This document shows positions 9,347 to 18,719 of a stretch of DNA of 64,000 nt, one piece after another; position 1 is the first letter of the stretch, and every line of letters starts with the position of its first letter. Location of the stretch: contig NZ_UFYA01000001.1 of NCBI RefSeq assembly GCF_900447215.1, positions 124,001 to 188,000 on the forward strand. The letters run 5' to 3'. A program made the translations under genes and the position numbers. The DNA is from Dermatophilus congolensis. GTDB taxonomy: Bacteria > Actinomycetota > Actinomycetes > Actinomycetales > Dermatophilaceae. A model generated the notes under the pieces. That model was not told the DNA's origin. It ran no database searches and saw only the letters and a program-made list of their open reading frames with translations.

Positions 9347-10841
9347 CGTCATCCTCCGGCTGAAGGGCGTCTCCAAGTCCTTCGGCGGCATCACCGCAGT
9401 CAACGACGTAACACTGGACATACACCGCAGCGAAGTACACGTACTCCTCGGCGAAAACGGCGCAGGCAAATCAACACTGATCAAAATGATCGCCGGAGTC
9501 CACCAACCCGACAAAGGCAGCATCGAAGTCAACGGCAAAACCGTACACATCACCAACACCAACGACGCCGAAGCCCTCGGAATCGCCACCATCCACCAAG
9601 AACTCAACCTCGTCCCCAACCTCAGCGTCGCCGAAAACATCACACTCGGACGCACCCCCTCCCGCTTCGGACTCATCAACCGCAAACAGATGCGCCACTA
9701 CGCACGTAAAGCCATAGAACGCATCGGCCTAGATATCGACGTAGACCGCCCCGTCCACACCCTCGGCGTTGCCCGTCAACAAATGGTCGAAATCGCCAAA
9801 GCACTCGCCATCGACGCACGCATCCTCATCCTCGACGAACCAACCGCCGCCCTCACCCGCGCAGAAACAGACACACTCTTCACCGTCATGCGCGAACTAC
9901 GCGAACAAGGCGTAGCAATGGTGTTCATCAGCCACCACCTCGACGAAATCACCGAAATCGGAGACCGCATCACAGTGCTACGCGACGGAACAGCCGTCGA
10001 AACAGTCGCCTCCACAGCAGAAGAACCAGAACTCATCCGACTCATGGTCGGCCGCGACATCGAAGACCTCTACCCCCGCCGCCCCAGCCAACCAGGAAAA
10101 ACACTCCTCGAAGTCAACAAAATCACCCGAGAAGGCGCATTCGAGGACATCTCCATCACACTGCGCGCAGGCGAAGTAGTCGGCCTTGCCGGCCTCATGG
10201 GCGCCGGACGCACCGAAGTGCTCCGCGCCATCGCAGGCGCCGACACATACCACCACGGAAACATCAATGTCGCCGGAAAACCCCTACGCAAACACGACGT
10301 CGCCGCCGCAGTCACAGCCAAAATCGGACTTGTCCCCGAAGACCGCAAACACGAAGGACTCGTCCTCAACGCCCCCGTCAGCGAAAACCTCGGCTACGCC
10401 ACTCTCGAAACAACCAGCAAATCCGGACTCGCCGACATCACCGGACAACGCAAACGCGGCCAAGAAGTCGCAAAAAAACTTCGCATCCGCATGGCAAACA
10501 TCGACCAACCCGTCCGCGGACTCTCCGGAGGCAACCAACAAAAAGTCGTATTCGGCCGCTGGTTCATGGCCGAATCAACCGTGCTCCTCCTCGACGAACC
10601 CACCCGCGGCGTCGACGTCGGAGCAAAAGTCGAAATCTACGAACTCATCAACAGCATCACCCAGGCAGGAGGAGCAGTCCTCCTCGCCTCCAGCGACCTC
10701 CCCGAGGTCATCAGTATGAGCGACCGTGTCCTCGTCATGGCACACGGACGCATAGTCGGAGAACTTCCCGCCGCGGAAGCCACCCAAGATGCGGTCATGC
10801 ACTTGGCCGTAAAGGAGGTCCAGTCGTCCCGTGCCCGCTGA
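9339..10841 (+). CDS. rbsA: Ribose ABC transporter ATP-binding protein
   Basis: Double-ATPase subunit of a CUT2-type sugar importer, 500 residues. The first domain has Walker A GENGAGKST (about 38-46) and Walker B ILILDEPTAALT; the second, degenerate at Walker A as usual in RbsA (GLMGAGRTE), keeps the signature LSGGNQQK and LLLDEPTRGVDVG. The start overlaps the end of the regulator by 8 bp and the end overlaps rbsC by 11 bp, so translation is coupled across the operon. Works with RbsC in the membrane and lipoprotein RbsB outside. Confidence 0.95.
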   Translation: MDDVILRLKGVSKSFGGITAVNDVTLDIHRSEVHVLLGENGAGKSTLIKMIAGVHQPDKGSIEVNGKTVHITNTNDAEALGIATIHQELNLVPNLSVAENITLGRTPSRFGLINRKQMRHYARKAIERIGLDIDVDRPVHTLGVARQQMVEIAKALAIDARILILDEPTAALTRAETDTLFTVMRELREQGVAMVFISHHLDEITEIGDRITVLRDGTAVETVASTAEEPELIRLMVGRDIEDLYPRRPSQPGKTLLEVNKITREGAFEDISITLRAGEVVGLAGLMGAGRTEVLRAIAGADTYHHGNINVAGKPLRKHDVAAAVTAKIGLVPEDRKHEGLVLNAPVSENLGYATLETTSKSGLADITGQRKRGQEVAKKLRIRMANIDQPVRGLSGGNQQKVVFGRWFMAESTVLLLDEPTRGVDVGAKVEIYELINSITQAGGAVLLASSDLPEVISMSDRVLVMAHGRIVGELPAAEATQDAVMHLAVKEVQSSRAR

Positions 10842-11802
10842 AACCGCAACACCAACCCCGGCGCCAAGCCGCGGAAAAACACTCAGCACCTGGCTATCCA
10901 ACAACGGCGCCATCGTCGGACTCGCGTTGGTATGCCTCATCATGTTCATCGCCACCCCTGCATTCCTCACCATCCCCAACCTACTCAACGTCGGCGTACA
11001 AGCCGCAGTCACAGCCGTCATCGCATTCGGGATGACCTACGTCATCGTCACCGCCGGAATCGACCTATCCGTTGGATCAATCGCCGCCCTATCAGCCATC
11101 GGGGCAGGCTGGATGGTCACCACCGGCGCAATGCCCGGCCCCCTAGCGCTCATCCTCGCCCCACTTATGGGACTCATCGCAGGCAGCGTCACCGGAACCG
11201 CAGTCGCCTACGGCAAACTCCCCGCCTTCATCGCCACCCTCGCCATGCTGTCCATCGCCCGAGGACTCGCCCTCGTCATCTCCGAAGGCCGCCCCATCCT
11301 CATGCCCGACGCAGTCAACTGGCTCGGCAGCAACCTCGGCCCCATCCCCGGTCCCATCCTCGTGCTACTGCTGGCCTGGGCAGTAACTGCATTCATCCTC
11401 AACCGCACCGTCTTCGGGCGATCCCTTTACGCGATCGGCGGTAACGAAGAAGCAGCACGCCTGACCGGACTACCCGTCAAACGAACCCTCGCATCGGTCT
11501 ACGCACTCTCTGGCCTCTATTCCGGCGTCGCTGGGCTCCTTCTGGCAGGACGACTAGCCTCGGCGCAACCCCAAGCCGCCACCGGATACGAACTCGACGC
11601 TATCGCCGCAGTCGTCATCGGCGGAGCAAGCCTCACCGGTGGATCAGGAAAAGCCACCGGAACCCTCATCGGAGCACTCGTCCTAGCCGTCATCCGCAAC
11701 GGACTCAACCTTCTATCTGTCACCGCATTCTGGCAACAGGTCGTCATCGGCCTGGTCATCGCGGCGGCCGTCGGTATCGACGTACTCCGCAACCGCAAAT
11801 AA
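10831..11802 (+). CDS. rbsC: Ribose ABC transporter permease
   Basis: Membrane channel of the ribose importer, 323 residues, about eight to ten hydrophobic segments, with the family motifs TAGIDLSVGSIAAL, NEEAARLTGLPV and GGASLTGGSGK. The GTG start at 10831 is decided by an excellent ribosome site AAAGGAGGT (10811-10819) inside the end of rbsA. It is followed after 63 bp by the binding-protein gene with its own ribosome site. Confidence 0.95.
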   Translation: MPAETATPTPAPSRGKTLSTWLSNNGAIVGLALVCLIMFIATPAFLTIPNLLNVGVQAAVTAVIAFGMTYVIVTAGIDLSVGSIAALSAIGAGWMVTTGAMPGPLALILAPLMGLIAGSVTGTAVAYGKLPAFIATLAMLSIARGLALVISEGRPILMPDAVNWLGSNLGPIPGPILVLLLAWAVTAFILNRTVFGRSLYAIGGNEEAARLTGLPVKRTLASVYALSGLYSGVAGLLLAGRLASAQPQAATGYELDAIAAVVIGGASLTGGSGKATGTLIGALVLAVIRNGLNLLSVTAFWQQVVIGLVIAAAVGIDVLRNRK

Positions 11803-11865
11803 CACCCTAAAGGCACGCCCGGCCTGCCCCTCTCGGGCTCAACGAAGAGTTCACCAGGAGAAACC

Positions 11866-12819
11866 ATGTCACGCAGCATCTTCCGTACCATCATCGCCAC
11901 CAGCGCTATCGGTCTCCTCGCCCTGGGAGCCACCGCCTGCAACCGCGCACCAGCAGGAAACAGCTCAGCAGCTGGCACAGGAAAAACAATCACCCTGGCC
12001 GTATCTACCCTCAACAACCCATTCTTCGTAGACCTCCGTGACGGAGCTCAAAAAGCCGCCGAAGCCGCAGGAGCCACCCTCAACGTCGTCGACGCACAAA
12101 ACGACCCCGCAGCCCAAGCCAACCAAATCGCTGACGCAGTCACACGCCAGTCCTCAGCCATCATCATCAACCCCGTCGACTCTGATGCCGCCGGCGCAGC
12201 AGTAAAGCCTGCCATCAATGCAAAAATCCCCGTCATTGCTGTAGACCGCGCCGTCAATGGCGCAGACATCGCCACCCTTGTCAGCAGTGACAACATCACT
12301 GGCGGAAAAGACGCCGCAACTGCACTAGCTAAAGCAATGGAAGAAAAAGGAAAACTCATCCACCTCCAAGGAGTTCCCGGCACATCCGCCAGCCGAGACC
12401 GAGGACAAGGGTTTACCGAAGGAATTAAAGCTGCCTCCGGCATCAGCATCGCCGCTGATCAACCCGCTAACTTCGACCGTACCCAAGGACTCAACGTCGC
12501 CACCAACCTGCTTCAAGCACACGAGGACACCAACGGCATCTTCGCCGAAAACGACGAAATGGCCCTCGGCGCAATCCAAGCACTCGGAGCCAAAGCAGGA
12601 AAAGACGTTCACGTATTCGGATTTGACGGAACCGCAGACGCTCTCAAAGCAGTCAAAGAAGGCAAGATGGCCGGAACCGTGGCTCAACAGCCCACAGAAC
12701 TGGGCAAAGTAGCTGTTGAAAACGCACTCAAAGTTATCGGCGGACAAAAAGTAGAGAAAAACATTCCCGTCCCGGTCAAGATCGTGACCAAAGACAACGT
12801 CAGCGAGTTCCTCAAATGA
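11866..12819 (+). CDS. rbsB: Ribose-binding lipoprotein
   Basis: Extracytoplasmic substrate-binding component, 317 residues. The N-terminus is a lipoprotein signal with a basic start, a hydrophobic stretch and a lipobox ending at C25 (GATAC-N), so it is anchored to the outer face of the membrane. The mature part has STLNNPFFVDLRDGAQKAAE, INPVDSDAA, AVDRAVNGAD and FAENDEMALGA, matching RbsB of the periplasmic-binding type I fold. ATG at 11866 with AGGAGA upstream. Overlaps rbsK by 4 bp (ATGA). Confidence 0.95.
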   Translation: MSRSIFRTIIATSAIGLLALGATACNRAPAGNSSAAGTGKTITLAVSTLNNPFFVDLRDGAQKAAEAAGATLNVVDAQNDPAAQANQIADAVTRQSSAIIINPVDSDAAGAAVKPAINAKIPVIAVDRAVNGADIATLVSSDNITGGKDAATALAKAMEEKGKLIHLQGVPGTSASRDRGQGFTEGIKAASGISIAADQPANFDRTQGLNVATNLLQAHEDTNGIFAENDEMALGAIQALGAKAGKDVHVFGFDGTADALKAVKEGKMAGTVAQQPTELGKVAVENALKVIGGQKVEKNIPVPVKIVTKDNVSEFLK

Positions 12820-13757
12820 CCAATAACCACGAGAACACATCGCACTCACGAGTAGTCGTATTCGGATCCCTCAACGCCGATCTCTACGCCCGAGTGGAAC
12901 GCCACCCCACACCCGGCGAAACAGTTCTAGGTACCGGTGGCTTCAGTCGCCCCGGAGGAAAAGGCGCCAACCAAGCCGTCGCAGCCGCGCTCGCTGGTGC
13001 TTCGGTCACGATGGTGGGAGCTATCGGCGAGGATGCCAATGCTGAGGTAGCACTGTCCCTTTTGAATAAAGCTGGAGTGGACTGCACCGGCGTGCGAGTG
13101 GTCCCGGGGCCGACTGGCACTGCCATCATTGCCGTTTCGGCTCAAGGAGAGAACCTCATCATTGTTATCCCCGGCGCTAACGGGAAAGTTACTCCTGATT
13201 ATGTACCTGCTATTCGGGATACTGACGTCCTCGTACTCCAAGGTGAGATTCCCGTGGAATCGATTGATGCAGCTGCTGCCGCCGCTGTGGCTGCCGGGGC
13301 CCGTCCGGTGATCAACCTTGCTCCTATTGTCGATGTTGCTCCGGCGACCCTCCTGGCTGCGAACCCACTCGTTGTCAATGAACACGAAGCACTTGCTGCA
13401 GCGGACATCGTGGACCCACAGCGGGCCGGGGCTGTGCTTGCCGATGACGTGCACGAGATGGCTGAAAATGTGGCAGATCGGCTACTGCAAGCAGGCGTTG
13501 AATCAGTCGTGATTACCCTCGGCGGGCAAGGTGCTCTCGTTGCCTCCGCTGAGGGGAAAGAACATGTACCAGGCGAGATGGTCGAGGTGGTTGACACTAC
13601 GGGGGCAGGAGACTGTTTCGTCGGTGTTGTTGCTGCAGGTTTGGCGACTGGATTGTCACTGGCTGAAGCAGCTACCGCCGCGAACTCTGCGGCAGCTCGT
13701 GCTGTCGGAGCCGAGGGAACACAACACTCCTACCCAGGATGGGAGGAGCTTGCGTGA
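12816..13757 (+). CDS. rbsK: Ribokinase
   Basis: Phosphorylates D-ribose to ribose 5-phosphate. PfkB-family protein of 313 residues with the N-terminal FGSLNADLYARVERHPTPGE, the glycine-rich GGKGANQAVAAA, and the catalytic anion-hole motif DTTGAGDCFVG with its Asp base near residue 255. The ATG overlaps the rbsB stop by 4 bp. Base use changes inside the gene: up to about 13,000 codons are C-ending and A+C-rich; after that T- and G-ending codons are common, with no break in the frame. A half-operator-like GGAATCGATT at about 13258 is probably chance. Confidence 0.95.
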   Translation: MTNNHENTSHSRVVVFGSLNADLYARVERHPTPGETVLGTGGFSRPGGKGANQAVAAALAGASVTMVGAIGEDANAEVALSLLNKAGVDCTGVRVVPGPTGTAIIAVSAQGENLIIVIPGANGKVTPDYVPAIRDTDVLVLQGEIPVESIDAAAAAAVAAGARPVINLAPIVDVAPATLLAANPLVVNEHEALAAADIVDPQRAGAVLADDVHEMAENVADRLLQAGVESVVITLGGQGALVASAEGKEHVPGEMVEVVDTTGAGDCFVGVVAAGLATGLSLAEAATAANSAAARAVGAEGTQHSYPGWEELA

Positions 13758-14146
13758 AAAAGTCAGGGATTTTGCATGCTGAGTTGTCACGACAGATAGC
13801 TCTCTTAGGGCACACAGATCTGATCGCAGTCGCAGATAGTGGTTTGCCATTGCCGCGGTCGATTCCGGTGATCGACCTAGCTATGGCGCCTGGGATGGTC
13901 CCGTTCACCGCGGCGCTTGATGTGTTGTTGAGCGAGCTTGTAGTCCAACGTCACACGGTGGCGCATGAGGCTTTTGACGAAGTGGCGGGGCAGTGGATTT
14001 CCCAGCGTGCAGGACAGCTCGGTGAGCAGGTAGCGCTCCTGCATGAGGAATTAAAAGCGATGCTGCCTCGCATGGCGTTTGCGGTACGAACTGGTGAACA
14101 AAGCCCGTATGCCAACGTCATCTTGGAGTGCGGCGTGCCGTTCTGA
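13754..14146 (+). CDS. rbsD: D-ribose pyranase
   Basis: Interconverts beta-pyranose and beta-furanose ribose so that ribokinase can act. The 130-residue product has VKKSGILHAELSRQIALLGH at the start, VADSGLPLPRSIPVIDLA (the conserved D and P residues) and SPYANVILECGVPF at the end, a close match to RbsD. GTG at 13754 is chosen because GGGAGGAG sits 6 bp upstream; an ATG at 13739 would place the ribosome site inside the gene. It overlaps the rbsK stop by 4 bp and ends the ribose operon. Confidence 0.93.
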   Translation: MKKSGILHAELSRQIALLGHTDLIAVADSGLPLPRSIPVIDLAMAPGMVPFTAALDVLLSELVVQRHTVAHEAFDEVAGQWISQRAGQLGEQVALLHEELKAMLPRMAFAVRTGEQSPYANVILECGVPF

Positions 14147-14166
14147 CACGTGCGATCAGTATGAAA

Positions 14167-14198
14167 GTGGCGGGCATTGGGTTTCCGGTGTCCGCCAC
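14167..14198 (+). terminator. Probable terminator after the ribose operon
   Basis: Stem of 10 bp with one G-T wobble (core arms 14167-14173 and 14192-14198, GTGGCGG/CCGCCAC), 20 bp after the rbsD stop. There is no T-run immediately after it, though T-rich sequence appears at 14268-14279, so efficiency is uncertain. Confidence 0.5.
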
Positions 14199-14278
14199 AT
14201 GCATGTTGTGTAATAAGAGCGACTAGACCTGCACGGGCGGTTGGAAGAAAACGTCCGACTGGTCCAGTTTTTATTTAT

Positions 14279-14521
14279 TTACTGAGTAGCGGTTGGGGCA
14301 GGTGACGCAGATACGGCTGATGTTGTTTCTTTTTCTGATTTTGCTGCTGCTGTTTTTGTATCTTTGGGGCTTCTGGCGCCGACAATGAAACTAATGAAAC
14401 ACATTGCGAGAATTGGTGAAACTGAAACCAGGTTAGTTCCGATTGCAATATGCGCGACTGCGACAATAATCCCTGCGATAAGAGAAGCGTAACCGAGTTT
14501 CCGGCGAGTGATGTTCTTCAT
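14279..14521 (-). CDS. Small two-helix membrane protein
   Basis: 80 residues, not recognised. Two hydrophobic helices (about 10-28 and 33-48) are followed by a hydrophilic Ala/Thr/Ser/Lys tail. ATG at 14521 has AAAGGA 6 bp upstream, a good site. It begins 21 bp after the stop of the Gly-rich secreted peptide gene and so is in the same transcript. Size and topology would suit an immunity or accessory protein for the peptide, but that is only a guess from position. Confidence 0.6.
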   Translation of the reverse strand: MKNITRRKLGYASLIAGIIVAVAHIAIGTNLVSVSPILAMCFISFIVGARSPKDTKTAAAKSEKETTSAVSASPAPTATQ

Positions 14522-14542
14522 CGGTTTCCTTTAATAATTGAG

Positions 14543-15055
14543 TTAGTCGAAGCAGTTCGCAGCTGCACCAACTGCCCCTGCGGAGATACCGCCGATGAGC
14601 GCTCCTGATACCGTCCCCAAGCCAGGTACCGCAGAGCCGAGGGTGGCTGCAGCGACAGCGCCACCGAGAGCCGACGTTGAAGTTCCGACACTGCACTTAA
14701 GCCACATTGGTCGTTCCGACTCTTCTTCATCATGGCTTTGAGTGTCGTTTTTTGGGGGAGTGGGTACCGGTGAGGCAGTCGCAGAGGTGCTCGGTGTTCC
14801 AGTGGAAGTGGGGCGAGGGGAGCCTGTTGCGCTTTGGGTGGGACTAGGGCTTTGCCTGTCTGTTCTTCCAGAGTTGCCAGGGTCTTTGTCTCTTTTAGAA
14901 GGCGTATCCGGTGATGTGGTTTGTTTATCAACATTGATAGTTGTTGATGTGACGGTGGAAGGCTTATCTGGAATTCTTTCGTAGCCGTAAGTCGTTTGGC
15001 AGGCAAGCCCAGTGAAAGTGATGCTTGCAACAGCGCTAATCGCTAGGGCTCGCAC
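14543..15055 (-). CDS. Secreted protein with Gly-rich hydrophobic C-terminal hairpin
   Basis: 170 residues from GTG 15055, chosen because CGGAG lies 7 bp upstream; a longer reading from ATG 15154 or 15256 would run back into the terminator and putA. Residues 1-20 form a signal sequence ending near a Cys, perhaps a weak lipobox. A Ser/Thr/Pro-rich linker of about 85 residues follows. The last 50 residues form a Cys-bounded hydrophobic Gly/Ala block with repeated small-xxx-small spacing (ALGGAVAAATLGS, ALIGGISAGAVGAAANC), as in glycine-zipper membrane peptides and some class II bacteriocins. No family recognised; function unknown. Confidence 0.65.
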   Translation of the reverse strand: MRALAISAVASITFTGLACQTTYGYERIPDKPSTVTSTTINVDKQTTSPDTPSKRDKDPGNSGRTDRQSPSPTQSATGSPRPTSTGTPSTSATASPVPTPPKNDTQSHDEEESERPMWLKCSVGTSTSALGGAVAAATLGSAVPGLGTVSGALIGGISAGAVGAAANCFD

Positions 15056-15166
15056 GAGGGGACTCCGATCACGTAGTTGACTCGCATGGTGAGCGAGACT
15101 TGAAAGTGTGGGTGATAAGAGTACACGCGCTTTCGGTCTGCAGTAAAAAGTCATTCTAAAAGGGTG

Positions 15167-15207
15167 CGACAAATTACCGGCCCATCGTTTGGGCCGGTAA
15201 TTTGTCG
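15167..15207. terminator. Perfect 17-bp inverted repeat terminator
   Basis: Arms 15167-15183 and 15191-15207 are perfectly complementary (CGACAAATTACCGGCCC and its complement) around a 7-base loop. It lies 9 bp after the putA stop on the minus strand and should end putA transcription before the two small genes. Confidence 0.8.
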
Positions 15208-15215
15208 TGCGATGT

Positions 15216-18200
15216 TTAGTTTTTGCTTGGTGTGCTGAGTTCAGCTGCGAGGGCATGGAAAGGCCCTGACGCGTTACCGAACCGATGAAGTGTGATCGAC
15301 AAAGACTGCTCCTTAACCCAGTTGCGTAGCTCTACCCGTCCGGAAGCAGTGATCGGGTCAGCGAGCAAAGCCACGCAAGGACGTGAAGCAAGCCGTTCTG
15401 TTACAAGATCGGTAAGGGAACCGATGACGCGTACCCGCGCCCCGATACCGCTATCCAGGCTGGTGTTTGCTAGCGCGTCAGCGAAACTGGTGTCATCGAG
15501 CCAGCGAATAGGTGCGGTGGGGAGTGTCTGCTCGATGTGACTCAACAATGCTCTGACGGTGCTGTCTACCTGAGGGTGCGCGGCAATGAGTACCCGCGCG
15601 CCAGTGGTTCGCGCAGCCAATGCTGCGCGGGCTATTTCGCGAGTGGGTGCGTCTTGGCTAATGCGTAGTGCGATGTCAGCTGGACGGTAACGGAAAAGGT
15701 TGGCTTCAGTTGTGAGGCCGGTTTGGTCACGGGGGGTGCTGAATTCTTCTTCCCACGCACGGATATCGCTTGCAGCAGCGGCTGCGAGCCAGGCGGTGTC
15801 GTCTTCGTCAAGCTGGGCAGCGGCGGCCATGCGCATGACCACAGGGTCAGTGGTGGTGGGAGTGCTGATGGCGTCGGCGTCATGCCAGGTGCCCATGAGC
15901 ATGACGTAGTTGGGGCCACCTGCTTTGGAACCGAGACCGACTGAAGATTTCTTCCAGCCGCCGAACGATTGGCGTTGCACGATAGCGCCGGTGATGCCTC
16001 GGTTGACGTAGGCGTTACCGACCTGGACTTGTTCGAGCCAGGTGCGGACCTCGTCGGCGTCGAGGCTGTGGATGCCTCCGGTGAGGCCATATTCGACATC
16101 GTTTTGGAGTGCGATGGCGTGGTTGAGGTTTTCGGCGTGCATGAGCCCAAGGACAGGGCCGAAAACTTCGGTGTGGTGGAAGAAAGAGCCGGGTTTGACG
16201 CCGTCTTTGATGCCTGGGGTCCAGAGGCGGCCGGTGTCGTCGAGTTGGCGTGGCTTCAGGAGCCAGGTTTCGCCCGGTTCGAGGGTGGTCAGTGCGCGGT
16301 GGAGCTTATCACTGGGGTTTTCGGTCAGTGGCCCTACGGTGGCGCTGAGGTTATGGGGCAGGTCGACGATGAGTGAGCTTGCTGCGTCAACGAGTTGGCG
16401 GCGGAAGCGTTCGGAGTTGTAGACGCTGCCGACACAGATAGCTAAAGACGCTGCGGAGCATTTTTGGCCAGCGTGTCCGAATGCGGAGTGGACTAGGTCA
16501 GCTGTGGCTAGGTCGCGGTCAGCTGATGGGGTGATGATGATGGCGTTTTTTCCTGATGTTTCGGCGTTGATGGTTAGGCCGGGGCGCCATGAGGAAAACA
16601 TGGCGGCGGTCTCGTAGGCGCCGGTGAGGATGATGCGGTCGATGCCTGGGTGGGTGACCAGTGCGCGGCCGACGTCGCTTTCATCGGGGGCGATGACGTG
16701 GAGCAGGTCGCGGGGGATACCTGCGTCCCAAAGTGCTTTGACGATTGCGGCGGAGCAGTGTGGGGTGGGAGCTGAGGGTTTGTGGATGACACCTGCTCCT
16801 GCGGCCAGAGCGGCGATTGTGGAGCCAGCAGGGATGGCTAGGGGGAAGTTCCAGGGTGGGGTGATGAGGACAGCGCGGTCGGGTGTGAAGGTGGCGTCGG
16901 TGATGGTGTCCAGTTCGAGGGCGCTGTGGGCGTAGTAGCGAGCGAAGTCGATGGCTTCGGAGATTTCGGGGTCGCTTTGGCCGATGATTTTTCCTGTTTC
17001 GGCGGCGGCGAGGGAGATGAGGTGGCCGCGGCGGTGAGCAAGGATGTCGGCGGCGCGGTAGAGGATGTGGGCGCGTTCGAGTGCGGGGCGGGTGGCCCAT
17101 TCGTGGGCGGCTTTGCGGGTGGTGTCGACGAGGTTGTCGACGTCGTTGAGGTGCAGGGGTGGGGGAGTGGTTTGCTGGTTGAGCCATTCGGGGGTGGCTC
17201 GTTGGATGGTTTCGCGTGCCCAGGTTTGGTTGTCGGGTAGGGCGGGGTTGGTGTCGGGTTCGTTGGTGAAGGGTGGGAGCGGCTCTGTGGTGGGGCGTGG
17301 TTCGGGGAGCTGTTCGGTGGTGCGGTTTTGTTGGTCGTTGGGGGGCGGTGGGGTGTGTCCGCGGGTGTTGAGGATGTGTTGCAGGGTGGTGAGGGATTCG
17401 CGGAAGCGTTTTTCTTCGCGGTGGAAGGTGGGGTTGTCTGGGGCGATGTCGAAGATGCCGGACATGAAGTTTTCGGTGGCGGCGTTTTCTTCGAGGCGGC
17501 GTACGAGGTAGGAGATGGCGGCGTCAAATTCTTCGGGGCGGACGGCTGGTACGTATAGCAGAGGGCGTCCTAGCTCGTTGCCGATGGTTTCGACTTGACT
17601 GGAGGCCATGCCTTGAAGCATTTCGAATTCCATGCGGTCGGTGACGCCGCGTTGGGAGCCCAGGAGATGAGCGAAGGCGATGTCGAAGAGGTTGTGGCCA
17701 GCGACGCCGATGCGTAGGCCGCGCATGTTGTCGGGGTTGAGGAGCCAGTGCAGGACGAGTTTGTAGTTGGCGTCGGTGTCGGTTTTGGTGGGGCAGGTGG
17801 TTAGGGGCCAGCCAGCTATTTCGGCGTGGACGCGTTCCATGGAGAGGTTGGCGCCTTTGACGAGGCGGACTTTGATGCCTGCTCCGCCGTCGGTGACGCG
17901 TTTGTTGGCGAATTCGGCGAGTTCTTGCATGGCGCCGAGGGCGTCGGGCAGGTAGGCCTGCAGGACGATGCCGGCTTCGAGGTTTTTGGTTTCGGGGGTG
18001 GATAGCAGGCGGCGGAAGATTTCGATGGTCAGGCGTAGGTCGCGGTATTCCTCCATGTCGAGGTTGATGAATTTAGTGCCGGCGGGGGCGCGGGAGGCTT
18101 CGATGTAGAGGGGGGTGAGACGTTCGGTGACGTATTGGACGGTTTGGTCGAAGCCCCACATAGAGATTTGGGAGGCGATGGAGGAGACCTTGATCGAGAC

Positions 18201-18719
18201 GTAGTCGACGTCGTCGCGGCTAAGCAGTCGTCGAGTTTCATCGAGGTGGATGGTGGCTTGTTCTTCGCCGAGGACTGCTTCGCCGAGGAGGTTGATGTTG
18301 AGGCGGTTGCCTTGTTTGGTGAGGCTGCTGATGGCGCGGTCGAGGTGGCGCTCGCGGGCGTCGACGATCATGTGGCCGACCATTTGGCGGATGCGGGTGC
18401 GTGCGGCGGGTACGACGATGTTGGGGAGTGTGGGTGCTAGGAGTGAGCCGGCGTTGATTTGGGCGCGGTCGAGGTGGGAGAGGGTTTGGGGGGTGATGTT
18501 GCCGAGTTCGGCGAGGGCGTGGGCGGCTGCGCGGCGGTCGTCGGTGCGGATGACGCGGTCGACGAATCCGACGGTGAATTCGAGGCCGTTGGGGTCAGAG
18601 AGCACTGCGGCGAGGCGGGCTGCGCCGGGTTCGGTGGTGGTGTGTTGGGCGCTGGTGGTGAGCCATTGGCGGACCTTGGTGGTTGCTTGGTCTGCGATGT
18701 GTGTGAGGTCGTGACTCAT
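15216..18719 (-). CDS. putA: Bifunctional proline dehydrogenase / delta-1-pyrroline-5-carboxylate dehydrogenase
   Basis: Oxidises proline to glutamate in two steps, FAD- then NAD-dependent. 1167 residues from ATG 18719, which has GGGAGG 5 bp upstream; a GTG at 18755 lies before that site. The proline dehydrogenase barrel occupies roughly residues 30-480 (FINLDMEEYRDL, LQAYLPDA, RLVKGAN, HNLFDIAFA). A Pro/Thr-rich linker follows, then the aldehyde dehydrogenase domain with FPLAIPAGS, the catalytic Glu in NAETSGKNA and catalytic Cys in GQKCSAAS. There is no N-terminal DNA-binding domain, so it is not a trifunctional repressor. The 5' two thirds of the gene is extremely A+C-rich on the coding strand; the 3' part is not. 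Confidence 0.95.
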   Translation of the reverse strand: MSHDLTHIADQATTKVRQWLTTSAQHTTTEPGAARLAAVLSDPNGLEFTVGFVDRVIRTDDRRAAAHALAELGNITPQTLSHLDRAQINAGSLLAPTLPNIVVPAARTRIRQMVGHMIVDARERHLDRAISSLTKQGNRLNINLLGEAVLGEEQATIHLDETRRLLSRDDVDYVSIKVSSIASQISMWGFDQTVQYVTERLTPLYIEASRAPAGTKFINLDMEEYRDLRLTIEIFRRLLSTPETKNLEAGIVLQAYLPDALGAMQELAEFANKRVTDGGAGIKVRLVKGANLSMERVHAEIAGWPLTTCPTKTDTDANYKLVLHWLLNPDNMRGLRIGVAGHNLFDIAFAHLLGSQRGVTDRMEFEMLQGMASSQVETIGNELGRPLLYVPAVRPEEFDAAISYLVRRLEENAATENFMSGIFDIAPDNPTFHREEKRFRESLTTLQHILNTRGHTPPPPNDQQNRTTEQLPEPRPTTEPLPPFTNEPDTNPALPDNQTWARETIQRATPEWLNQQTTPPPLHLNDVDNLVDTTRKAAHEWATRPALERAHILYRAADILAHRRGHLISLAAAETGKIIGQSDPEISEAIDFARYYAHSALELDTITDATFTPDRAVLITPPWNFPLAIPAGSTIAALAAGAGVIHKPSAPTPHCSAAIVKALWDAGIPRDLLHVIAPDESDVGRALVTHPGIDRIILTGAYETAAMFSSWRPGLTINAETSGKNAIIITPSADRDLATADLVHSAFGHAGQKCSAASLAICVGSVYNSERFRRQLVDAASSLIVDLPHNLSATVGPLTENPSDKLHRALTTLEPGETWLLKPRQLDDTGRLWTPGIKDGVKPGSFFHHTEVFGPVLGLMHAENLNHAIALQNDVEYGLTGGIHSLDADEVRTWLEQVQVGNAYVNRGITGAIVQRQSFGGWKKSSVGLGSKAGGPNYVMLMGTWHDADAISTPTTTDPVVMRMAAAAQLDEDDTAWLAAAAASDIRAWEEEFSTPRDQTGLTTEANLFRYRPADIALRISQDAPTREIARAALAARTTGARVLIAAHPQVDSTVRALLSHIEQTLPTAPIRWLDDTSFADALANTSLDSGIGARVRVIGSLTDLVTERLASRPCVALLADPITASGRVELRNWVKEQSLSITLHRFGNASGPFHALAAELSTPSKN

